A DNA stretch of 21,482 nucleotides from DATDRS01 sp035291605 (lineage in GTDB: Bacteria; Chloroflexota; Anaerolineae; Anaerolineales; UBA6663), in assembly GCA_035291605.1 (NCBI GenBank), contig DATDRS010000207.1:1-21482 (forward strand). The letters run 5' to 3'. The position numbers were made by a program, and so were the translations under genes. Below, piece after piece: positions 12,863-19,624 of this stretch. Position 1 is the first letter of the stretch, and each line of letters begins with the position of its first letter. The notes under the pieces are model-generated. The model ran no database searches. It was not told where the DNA came from and worked only from the letters and a program-made list of their open reading frames with translations.

Positions 12863-14152
12863 CTACAGAACCTTCTGCCCGTAAACGTTCGTCAAGCCGG
12901 CCGCCGCCACCCGTTGGGCGATCACCTCGTGGTCCATCGTATACAGGTTGAGCTCTTTCATCCGCTTGAAATAGACAGAGCCAGAGAAGGTGTACTTCTG
13001 TCGCATGCCGCCTTCGGTTTCCATTTCTTCTCGGACGTACTGAATGGCGTCGCCGACGGCCAGCGTGCCCGGCAGGGTGAGCAACTCTTTGCCGGCCAGC
13101 GCGCGCATTGCGTTGTGGCCGGCCAGCGCGCCCGTGACCATCGCCTCGGTATGCCCGACTAATAGTCCGGCCTTTTCGCCGCCGCAGAACAGATTGTCTA
13201 CACCGCCCAGGACGCGCATCTGGTCGTCGCGCGGCGAGAGCGCCGAATAACGCATCGAGTTGCCAATGGTGCCGGAATACGGGTCTTCGTAACGCACGTT
13301 TTCCAGCCCAGTCACCTGGCGCAGTTGCTCCAGCGGGATGTAGGAGGTCATGAGCTTGATCTGGCCCGTGTCGAGCAGGATCACGTTCTCGGCATACTCG
13401 GCCATGGCGTATTGCTGGCAGGCCTTGGTGCCCAGCTTCTTCATATTGACCAGGTGCTGCGGCATAGGAAGGATGCACTGGCCGGTCTGCTCCAACGCCT
13501 CGCGGACGTGCGGCGCGACCGTATCCTTATTAAGTTTGCACGAGCCGCTCATGGCCCCAATGGTGCCGTCGGCCTTCTGGCCCTGACGTTCTGGGATGCC
13601 GGCCAGGCCGGTCAAGCTGACGCGCGGGCCGAACGTCGGGCAGCGCACGATGCACATCACGCAGCCGTTGCCATACTCGGTGCAGAAGCTTTGCGAGCCA
13701 ACTGTGCCCGTCGCATCCACGAACATGTCGCCTTCAATCCGGGTGCCATTTTCCAGCCGCACGGCCGCAATCGAGCCGTTGCTTCGATCAATACCCGTCA
13801 CCCGGCTGATCAACCAGATTTCGATGCCATGCTCGAGCAGGCAGCGGCGCGCCGCCGGCTCAATCATCGCCACGTCGTAGAGCGAGGCGTGCTTGTGGCC
13901 GGGAAAATCTAGGTTGCGATGGCGAGCCGTCGCATCGCAGGCCTGAAACAGGTGGCCGGCTCCCAGCGCGATCATCTCTTCGGCGGCGGTATAACGGCCG
14001 TTATTGCGCATGATGCCGCCGACCAGCCCCGTGCCGAGCAGGCCGTCACTGCGTTCCAGCACGATCACTTCGTCCGCGCCGGCCAGGCGCGCCGTCATCG
14101 CGGCCGAGCAGCCTGCCCAACCGCCGCCGACAATCACAACTCTGTTTTTCAT
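12863..14152 (-). CDS. FAD-dependent oxidoreductase 1 with internal four-Cys motif
   Basis: A 429-residue flavoprotein of the FAD_oxidored/HdrA-like group. The N-terminal dinucleotide motif is VVIVGGGWAGCSAA (5-18), followed by VLERSDGLLGTG (31-42). VDATGTVG (145-152) is the second FAD contact, and GEKAGLLVGHTEAM (325-338) is the C-terminal FAD loop. A Cys cluster FCTEYGNGCVMCIVRCP (C157, C164, C167, C171) is shared exactly with flavoprotein 2 and could hold an iron-sulphur cluster or redox-active cysteines. AAGGAG lies 7 bases before the ATG, which overlaps the stop of the Kor fusion gene (ATGA). It presumably passes electrons between an organic substrate or NAD(P)H and ferredoxin 1. The exact reaction is unknown. 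Confidence 0.85.
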   Translation of the reverse strand: MKNRVVIVGGGWAGCSAAMTARLAGADEVIVLERSDGLLGTGLVGGIMRNNGRYTAAEEMIALGAGHLFQACDATARHRNLDFPGHKHASLYDVAMIEPAARRCLLEHGIEIWLISRVTGIDRSNGSIAAVRLENGTRIEGDMFVDATGTVGSQSFCTEYGNGCVMCIVRCPTFGPRVSLTGLAGIPERQGQKADGTIGAMSGSCKLNKDTVAPHVREALEQTGQCILPMPQHLVNMKKLGTKACQQYAMAEYAENVILLDTGQIKLMTSYIPLEQLRQVTGLENVRYEDPYSGTIGNSMRYSALSPRDDQMRVLGGVDNLFCGGEKAGLLVGHTEAMVTGALAGHNAMRALAGKELLTLPGTLAVGDAIQYVREEMETEGGMRQKYTFSGSVYFKRMKELNLYTMDHEVIAQRVAAAGLTNVYGQKVL

Positions 14153-15405
14153 CGGACATCTCCTTCCACTGACGATCCTTTCAGCGCCTCGCGCGTAGCG
14201 GCATAACCGGCCTCCAGCGCGGCGAGGTTCTTCTCCAGCGCCTTGCGCGGCACGTGACGCGCCGCGCTTTGGCGCAGACAGTCAAGCGAGATAATACCGG
14301 ACAAGGCCGCCACACAGCCGAGTGACACCACCCCGGCGGCGATCGGGCGGCCCGTGTATTCGCGCGCCAACTGGATGATGGGAACGGGCAAGGCCCCGGG
14401 CGGCATCTGGCTCACCGGCTCCGGGTCGGCCACCACGTGGGCGTTGGGTTTGATCAGCGGGGCGTAGCGGTTGGCCGCGCCCTGGCTGAGCACGATCAAC
14501 GCATCCGGACGATCTGCGCCGGGATAGGTAATTGGGTCACTGCCGAAAACCACATCCACCCGGCTCGGACCGCCGCGCGTGGCCGAGCCATATTCGCCGC
14601 GATGGGTGGCCCAGAGACCTTCGCACAGACCGGCGGCCTCGCTCAGGATCGTCCCGGCCAGTTTGATCCCCTGCCCGCCCACCCCCGCGATCAGCGTCTC
14701 ATAACGTGGCACGGCGCGAACGGGCTTGGGGGAAGGCGCTTTGCCTGCCCCACCCTCTCGCGCCAGTTTCACAAAGGAAGCCACCCACTCGCGGTAGGCA
14801 GTGAAGTATTCGGGCCATTGTGTGCGGCTGAGCACCCCTAGTTTCAGATTCGCGCCCGCCGTTACCCCGATCATCGAGAAACCGGGCGTTTCCAAGGCCT
14901 CGTTGATGAGCGCCGCGAGGCCATCCGGATCGAGCAATGAACCGCGCCCCACCAGCGCCGACTGCAGGGCAGTGGCCCACTCTAAGGGTGTCGCCATCGG
15001 CTCGATGCTCTGTTGATAACCGGGCGCGCCCCACCGCAGCCGGTCGAGCGGTTGCCGCTCCGTCGCCTCAGTCACCTCGGAGCGCAGGAGCAGGAGCGTC
15101 ATGCCGATGTTGCGCCGCGCGGCGTGGATCAGGTGATTCGTCCCCAGCGTGACGCCGTCGGCGTTCATGATCAGGAGCAGTGGGGTATGCGGGCGCGCGG
15201 CGCGCAATCCGATGGCGACCGCGATATTGCGTCCGGGCGGGCCGTGGATGAACGAAACGGGCGGGCCGCCCAGTTCGCGTTCGGGCAGTTCCGGCAGGCT
15301 GGAGAGGATAATCGGCAGTTCACGGTCGCCGCGCAGGGTCACCACCCGCGCCATCACATCCATGAGCATCTGCCAGGTGGCTAGGTAGGGCAGGGTGATC
15401 GTCAT
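14149..15405 (-). CDS. Kor fusion subunit: degenerate TPP beta-like domain plus gamma domain
   Basis: A 418-residue protein. Residues about 1-215 resemble the thiamine-diphosphate beta subunit: NADGVTLGTNHLIHAARRNI (81-100) aligns with the GDGDAMSIGGNHLIHAMRRN of KorB encoded at 16768-17697. But the GDG is NADG, the following NNNVYG is RSEVTE, and the iron-sulphur cysteines are absent. Residues about 233-418 are a normal gamma subunit, starting ETLIAGVGGQGIKLAG (236-251). It probably joins KorA, KorB and KorD, with the first half acting structurally or as a dead beta copy. I chose the ATG at 15405, with GGGAG 8 bases upstream; a GTG at 15414 that overlaps the korA stop is possible. The stop overlaps the flavoprotein 1 start. 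Confidence 0.85.
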   Translation of the reverse strand: MTITLPYLATWQMLMDVMARVVTLRGDRELPIILSSLPELPERELGGPPVSFIHGPPGRNIAVAIGLRAARPHTPLLLIMNADGVTLGTNHLIHAARRNIGMTLLLLRSEVTEATERQPLDRLRWGAPGYQQSIEPMATPLEWATALQSALVGRGSLLDPDGLAALINEALETPGFSMIGVTAGANLKLGVLSRTQWPEYFTAYREWVASFVKLAREGGAGKAPSPKPVRAVPRYETLIAGVGGQGIKLAGTILSEAAGLCEGLWATHRGEYGSATRGGPSRVDVVFGSDPITYPGADRPDALIVLSQGAANRYAPLIKPNAHVVADPEPVSQMPPGALPVPIIQLAREYTGRPIAAGVVSLGCVAALSGIISLDCLRQSAARHVPRKALEKNLAALEAGYAATREALKGSSVEGDVR

Positions 15406-15410
15406 CGTAC

Positions 15411-16541
15411 TCACTCCCGGTTGCGCACCGCCGCCAGGATTTGCTCCGGCGTGATCGGGAGGCCATCGGCCCGGTTCACCCCGGTCACCGCTGCGCGACC
15501 GGCGCTGAGGCGCTCCACTTCCAGTCGAATCTGACCGTAATTCATCTCCGGTACGACGATGCGCTCCACCTGCGCGGCCAACCGCCGCACGGCCTCTTCC
15601 GGGAACGGCCAGATCGTGCGTACTTTCAGCATCCCCAGCCGGAGGCCCTCCTCACGCGCGAGGGTCACGGCATGGGCCGCCGAACGCGCCGTGCCGCCAT
15701 AAGCCACCAGCGCCGCCTCGGCGTCGTCGAGTTCGACCTCGTCCCAGTCCAGGATTTTGTCCAGGTGATTGCCGATTTTGGTGTGCATGTGTTCCCACCA
15801 GGCGCTCACCACCGCCGGGTCTTCCGTCGGATAGCCGTGCTCGTCGTGGAGCAAGCCGGTGACGTGGAAACGATAGCCGTCGCCAAACGCCGGCAGCGGG
15901 GCCACCCCGCCGCGCGTGAAAGCATAGGGCTTGTACTCTTCGGGCGGGACGGTGGGCTTTGTGCGGCTGACAACCGTCAGTTCCTCAGGGTCAGGCACCT
16001 CAATTTTTTCACGCAGCGCCGAGACCAGGCCGTCCATCAGCAGAATGACCGGGGTGCGGAACTGCTCGGAGAGGTTGAAAGCCCGCACCGCGAGGTTGAA
16101 ACACTCCTGCACCGAACTGGGGCTCAGGGCAATGATCGGATGGTCGCCGTGCGTGCCCCAGCGCGCCTGCATCACGTCGCCCTGCGCGGCTTTGGTAGGC
16201 ATGCCAGTGCTCGGCCCGACGCGCTGGACGTTGATCACGACGCAGGGGATCTCGCTGACGACGGCGAAGCCCAGGTTTTCCTGCATCAACGAAAAGCCGG
16301 GGCCGCTGGTGGCCGTGGCCGCCTTCAGCCCGCCCAGCGAGGCGCCGATGATAGCGGCCATGCTGGCGATCTCGTCTTCCATTTGCACAAACACGCCGCC
16401 GACCTGCGGCAGTCGCTCAGACAGGATTTCGGCGATTTCGCTGGAGGGGGTGATGGGGTATCCAGCGTAGAAGCGGCAGCCCGCCGCAATGGCCCCGTCC
16501 GCCACCGCGTGATTACCGTGTATGAAGGAGGGCGTGGACAT
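15411..16541 (-). CDS. korA: 2-oxoacid:ferredoxin oxidoreductase alpha subunit
   Basis: A 376-residue alpha subunit. It has HGNHAVADGAIAAGCRFYAG (8-27) and YPITPSSE (28-35), the domain I core, then VQMEDEIASMAA (52-63) with the glutamate that activates thiamine diphosphate, TATSGPGFSLMQE (76-88), and a domain II with YGGTARSA. Length and motifs fit the 2-oxoglutarate/2-oxoacid KorA group rather than pyruvate enzymes. It decarboxylates a 2-oxo acid to acyl-CoA with reduction of ferredoxin, or works in reverse. The ATG at 16541 is preferred to a TTG at 16544; AAGGTG lies 4 bases upstream. The start overlaps the korD end by 29 bases, so the genes are coupled. Confidence 0.92.
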   Translation of the reverse strand: MSTPSFIHGNHAVADGAIAAGCRFYAGYPITPSSEIAEILSERLPQVGGVFVQMEDEIASMAAIIGASLGGLKAATATSGPGFSLMQENLGFAVVSEIPCVVINVQRVGPSTGMPTKAAQGDVMQARWGTHGDHPIIALSPSSVQECFNLAVRAFNLSEQFRTPVILLMDGLVSALREKIEVPDPEELTVVSRTKPTVPPEEYKPYAFTRGGVAPLPAFGDGYRFHVTGLLHDEHGYPTEDPAVVSAWWEHMHTKIGNHLDKILDWDEVELDDAEAALVAYGGTARSAAHAVTLAREEGLRLGMLKVRTIWPFPEEAVRRLAAQVERIVVPEMNYGQIRLEVERLSAGRAAVTGVNRADGLPITPEQILAAVRNRE

Positions 16542-16764
16542 CAATCACCTTCTCCTCCGGGGGGAGGATCTCAATCGCAAAGTCCGGGCAGTGTCGCTCG
16601 CACAGTTTGCAGTTGATGCACTGTGAGAGGCCGGGTGTGACGGGGTATCCCTGGTCGTCCTCCGCCAGGACATTCTGGGGGCACCAGGCCACACACAGGC
16701 CGCAGGCTTTACACAGTTCTTTGTAGACTCGGATCTCAAAGATCCCCCGGCGAATCTTGGCCAT
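16513..16764 (-). CDS. korD: 2-oxoacid:ferredoxin oxidoreductase delta subunit (2[4Fe-4S])
   Basis: An 83-residue ferredoxin-like subunit with two regular motifs, CKACGLCVAWCP (C18, C21, C24, C28) and CINCKLCERHCP (C49, C52, C55, C59). In OFOR complexes the delta subunit carries electrons from the beta-subunit cluster to external ferredoxin. It begins 3 bases after the korB stop and its end overlaps korA. It differs from ferredoxins 1 and 2, which have the longer Alvin-type second motif, so those are unlikely to be redundant copies of it. Confidence 0.92.
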   Translation of the reverse strand: MAKIRRGIFEIRVYKELCKACGLCVAWCPQNVLAEDDQGYPVTPGLSQCINCKLCERHCPDFAIEILPPEEKVIDVHALLHTR

Positions 16765-16767
16765 GAT

Positions 16768-17697
16768 TTACACCTTACTTACACCTTCGCCCTTTTCGCG
16801 TTTGGCCCTGATCTCGTCGAGTTTGGCGTAGTAGCGCCGGCTGAAGTCCACCGACCCGGTGCGCTGGAAAATCAGTCCCCGCGGGATGCGCGGCTCCCCG
16901 CTGACACCTTCCAGGGGTTGGGTCTGCGCTTGCCAGGAAGGCGCTTCCGGCGAGGTGAGCCGCAAGGGCCACTGACCACGCCGCTGCAGCGTCGGGTTGG
17001 TGCGCTGAGTATCCGCGTCCATGGCCGCGATCATCCTGGAAGCCTCGGCCATTTCGTTCATCTTGCCGTACAGGACGTGGCAATTGCTGATCACTTCGAT
17101 CAGGGCGAAACCCGAAACGCCCAGCGCCAGTTCAACCAGCTTGGTCAGGGCGGCGGTGTGGTTCACTGTCGCGCGGGCATAGAACGGCGCCCCGGCCGCC
17201 CGCGCCAGGGCCTCCAGGTTCATGGGACGCTCAAACGAGCCGACCCGTGTGGTCGTCGTGTGGCCGCCGATGGGCGTGGTAGGCGAGCTCTGCCCGCCGG
17301 TCAGGCCGTAGACGTTGTTGTTGACCACGATGGCGACCATGCCGATGTTGCGGCGCATGGCATGGATCAGGTGATTGCCGCCGATGGACATGGCGTCGCC
17401 GTCGCCCATCACGGTAACCACGGTCAGGTCCGGGCGGGCCAGTTTGAGGCCGGTGGCAAACGCCGGGGCGCGGCCATGCGTCGTGTGGAGCGTGTAGAAA
17501 TCCACATAGCCGGACATGCGCCCTGTACAACCGATGCCCGAGACCATCGCCACCTGGTTCTTGTCCAGGCCGCGAAAGTGAATGGCCTGGACGATGGCGC
17601 TCATGATGATGCCCAACCCACAGCCGCCGCACCAGGTCGTAGGCAGCATCTCCGGGCGCAGGTACTCCCGCATAATGAACGAGGTTTGGAGTTTCAT
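16768..17697 (-). CDS. korB: 2-oxoacid:ferredoxin oxidoreductase beta subunit (TPP-binding)
   Basis: A 309-residue beta subunit. WCGGCG (C23, C26), GIGCTG (C57) and ISNCHVLYG (C206) supply the four ligands of the catalytic [4Fe-4S] cluster. MGDGDAMSIGGNHLIHAMRR (97-116) followed by NNNVYGLTGGQ (126-136) is the intact thiamine-diphosphate/Mg site. The NVYGLTGGQ sequence is typical of 2-oxoglutarate-type enzymes. GAGGTG lies 4 bases before the ATG. It follows the proline-racemase-like gene by 63 bases that contain a hairpin (17712-17738). Together with korD, korA and the fusion gene it makes a complete complex. Confidence 0.93.
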   Translation of the reverse strand: MKLQTSFIMREYLRPEMLPTTWCGGCGLGIIMSAIVQAIHFRGLDKNQVAMVSGIGCTGRMSGYVDFYTLHTTHGRAPAFATGLKLARPDLTVVTVMGDGDAMSIGGNHLIHAMRRNIGMVAIVVNNNVYGLTGGQSSPTTPIGGHTTTTRVGSFERPMNLEALARAAGAPFYARATVNHTAALTKLVELALGVSGFALIEVISNCHVLYGKMNEMAEASRMIAAMDADTQRTNPTLQRRGQWPLRLTSPEAPSWQAQTQPLEGVSGEPRIPRGLIFQRTGSVDFSRRYYAKLDEIRAKREKGEGVSKV

Positions 17698-17711
17698 ACA
17701 TCACCTCTTTT

Positions 17712-17738
17712 GTAGGGCAAAATGCGAATTTGCCCTGC
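17712..17738. repeat. GTAGGGCA-type hairpin between the racemase-like gene and korB
   Basis: A perfect 8-base stem (agggcaaa 17714-17721 with tttgccct 17729-17736) has a 7-base loop and a weak outer extension. On the minus strand it is followed by AAAAGAGGTG, the korB ribosome site, so it is not an intrinsic terminator. Its GTAGGGCA arm is shared with the hairpin at 1675-1702. Confidence 0.6.
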
Positions 17739-17760
17739 GAAAACCCCCCGCTTTTTCACT

Positions 17761-18786
17761 TCAAAACACGAACCCATCCCGGAACGGGTCTTCGGGGTGC
17801 AACACCCATTGGGCCGTGCCCATGAGGAACGAGCGGGCTGTAATCGCCGGGATGATCCCGGACGACCCGCCATCCGCGCGTGGGATGTTCATCCTGACCG
17901 GGCGGGCCAGGAAGCGCAGCCCCAGCAGACTTTCGTGGATGAACGTCTCACCCTCGGCGAGGCGGCCTGTGGCGACCTCGATGGCCGCTCGCGCGGACAG
18001 CCCGGTCCCGGATGGGGTGCGCCCGCACGTCTGGGGAGCGTAGAAGTTGGCGACGCGCGCCCCGCGCTCGTCCTCGAGCGGCTCCCAGAGCGTGATCAAA
18101 TCCACGGGGCGCGGTTCGCCGATCCGATCCGGGCCGACGTAGGCCGGCAGGCTGAGTTGGGCGCGCGCCGATTGCCACACGCGCGTCCCGGCTTCCAGCA
18201 ACGCGTCGCGGTTGGCGCCGGTCAGCGCGGAGAGACCCACGGCGCGCGCCTCCACGAAGGCATACGTCAGTCCGCCGTAACCCAGCAACGCGCTGACTCT
18301 GCCCATCCCGGCTATCTCTAGCGTCTGTTCACCCAGGCTGTACGAGGCCACATTGTCGAACGTGATCGCCGCCGGTTCGCCGTCTTTCAGCCGGACGTGC
18401 ACATCCACGCGCCCGGCCACCGTATCCAGTTTCAGCGCGAGCTCGCCATCGGGGCCTTCACACGCGGCGATGCCGGCGTCAACCATCGCCGCTACACCGC
18501 TGAAGGTGCTGTCGCCGCACATCTCGAAATACCCGCGTGGGTGCAGGAACAGCATCCCGATGTCGCCGTCCGGGGTCACCGGGTCGGTCAGCACCGCGCC
18601 CAGCATGTTTTTGTGGCCGCGCGGCTCCTGCATCAGGCTGGAGCGGATGTGATCACAAGATTGGCTGAAGTAAGCCTGCTTCTCGGCCATCGTCGCGCCG
18701 CGCAGAGGCGGCAGCCCGCCGACGATGACGCGCGTCGCCTGCCCGTGATGGTAGTCCCAGGTGTAGATGACCTGCCGGGCTTTCAT
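17761..18786 (-). CDS. Proline racemase-family enzyme with Cys/Ser active-site pair
   Basis: A 341-residue member of the proline racemase superfamily (proline racemase, 4-hydroxyproline 2-epimerase, trans-3-hydroxyproline dehydratase). The first catalytic site is FEMCGDSTFSG (87-97, C90), where racemases usually have MCGHG. The second site is GRTPSGTG (255-262, S259), where racemases and epimerases have DRSPCGTG. Loss of the second Cys is characteristic of the dehydratases, which usually have Thr, so elimination rather than racemisation is more likely. The neighbouring Cys254 could compensate. It starts 8 bases after the GYD gene with no clear ribosome site, suggesting coupled translation. 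Likely substrates are hydroxyproline, proline or a related cyclic amino acid. Confidence 0.87.
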   Translation of the reverse strand: MKARQVIYTWDYHHGQATRVIVGGLPPLRGATMAEKQAYFSQSCDHIRSSLMQEPRGHKNMLGAVLTDPVTPDGDIGMLFLHPRGYFEMCGDSTFSGVAAMVDAGIAACEGPDGELALKLDTVAGRVDVHVRLKDGEPAAITFDNVASYSLGEQTLEIAGMGRVSALLGYGGLTYAFVEARAVGLSALTGANRDALLEAGTRVWQSARAQLSLPAYVGPDRIGEPRPVDLITLWEPLEDERGARVANFYAPQTCGRTPSGTGLSARAAIEVATGRLAEGETFIHESLLGLRFLARPVRMNIPRADGGSSGIIPAITARSFLMGTAQWVLHPEDPFRDGFVF

Positions 18787-18794
18787 GGAGCAAC

Positions 18795-19091
18795 TTAATA
18801 CGGCAGGTCGGTCACGATCTGCCGGAATTCCTCTTCGGTGAAAGCGCGCGAGGTCTGGGTGCGGAGGTTGCCGTGCGAGCCGATGGCGAGCATCAGCTTC
18901 GCCACCGTTTCGTCGTTGGGCGCTTCCAGGATGAGGACGAAGTCATACTGCCCCGTCACCAGATACCACTGCTTCAACTCCGCGCCCAGCTTGTGCATGA
19001 CCTCGCGGGCGGTGTCAATCCGCGCGGGCGCGCCTTTGATTTTGTCCATGCCTTGGTGGGTGTAGTTTCCGAGCACGATGTAAGTGGCCAT
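18795..19091 (-). CDS. GYD domain-containing protein
   Basis: A 98-residue protein with the GYD pattern: YIVLGNYTHQGMDKIKGAPA (4-23), then QWYLVTGQYDFVLILEAPND (41-60), where the family name motif appears as G-Q-Y-D, and SRAFTEEEF. It folds as a ferredoxin-like dimeric alpha+beta barrel. The family's role is unknown; members are often encoded beside catabolic enzymes and may be sensors or small enzymes. GGAG lies 6 bases before the ATG. It leads the racemase-kor gene run. Confidence 0.87.
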   Translation of the reverse strand: MATYIVLGNYTHQGMDKIKGAPARIDTAREVMHKLGAELKQWYLVTGQYDFVLILEAPNDETVAKLMLAIGSHGNLRTQTSRAFTEEEFRQIVTDLPY

Positions 19092-19283
19092 GTCGTCTCC
19101 TTTCGTGTCGTAACAGAAAACCTGCCGACCTCTGTGCGAATGGCATGCCGGGAAGCCTCCAGGGGCTCCCTTCTCGAAACAGAGAGTCGCAAGCGCTGGG
19201 ACTGAGCAAACGATTAATTTTCAGGGCAGTAGGACGGCCTCAGAGCGCCGCCCTACTGCCAGACCTAGTCGTGCAAAACTGCG
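19092..19283 (-). promoter_or_regulatory. Intergenic stretch before the GYD-racemase-kor run
   Basis: This 192-base gap separates ferredoxin 2 from the GYD gene. It holds the strong hairpin at 19225-19260 and a smaller bulged stem near 19150-19170. I see no convincing -35/-10 pair. A promoter or attenuator for the downstream genes would be expected here. Confidence 0.35.
19225..19260 (-). terminator. Strong hairpin after ferredoxin 2, possible partial terminator
   Basis: A 9-base stem (19225-19233 with 19252-19260, GGCAGTAGG/CCTACTGCC) continues past one A:C mismatch with four more GC pairs (19235-19238 with 19247-19250) and has an 8-base loop. It begins 23 bases after the ferredoxin 2 stop codon. 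On the minus strand CTGAAAATTAAT follows, which lacks a T-run, so termination may be weak or the element may be an RNA-processing site. Confidence 0.5.
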
Positions 19284-19622
19284 TCAGCTCTCGCCGCTGG
19301 CCTGTATGAACAGGAAGGGCGACTCTTCGTACCAGCCAACTTCGACATACTCCGGCGTTGAAGCCTCAGGCCCGTAGCGCACCGGCCGCGCGCCCCGCGC
19401 CGCCAGCGTCGCCATCTTCTTCTCGTAGCTTTCACGCTTGGGCACGCACGCCCCCACCGGGCACACCTCGGCGCAGCGCGGGGTGTTGTACAACCCCTCG
19501 CAGTCCACGCAGACTTTGGGGTTGATGATGAATTGATGCGAACCGGGGCTGATCGCCTCGACCGGGCAGTCCGTCGCGCAGGCGGTGCAGTTGATGCACT
19601 CGGCGGTGATCATGTGCGGCAT
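19284..19622 (-). CDS. Ferredoxin 2, 2[4Fe-4S] Alvin/YfhL type
   Basis: A 112-residue ferredoxin starting MPHMITAECINCTACATDCP, with cluster I at C9, C12, C15 and C19. Cluster II is CVDCEG...RCAEVCP, with eight residues between its second and third Cys, as in ferredoxin 1. The extra segment VGACVPKRESY after the second cluster is common to both, but the C-terminal 40 residues (ending SPFLFIQASGES) differ. It starts 2 bases after the flavoprotein 2 stop, exactly the arrangement of pair 1, so the two-gene unit was duplicated as a whole. Confidence 0.9.
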   Translation of the reverse strand: MPHMITAECINCTACATDCPVEAISPGSHQFIINPKVCVDCEGLYNTPRCAEVCPVGACVPKRESYEKKMATLAARGARPVRYGPEASTPEYVEVGWYEESPFLFIQASGES

Positions 19623-19624
19623 AG

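Noticed and set aside
12861..13478. Minus-strand frame running into ferredoxin 1 from within flavoprotein 1, as if a 309-codon gene
   Set aside because: The upstream part lies inside flavoprotein 1 in the wrong frame; ferredoxin 1 starts at its own ATG at 12860.
15441..16616. Plus-strand open frame of 391 codons opposite korA
   Set aside because: Antisense to korA; low-complexity Arg/His-rich translation.
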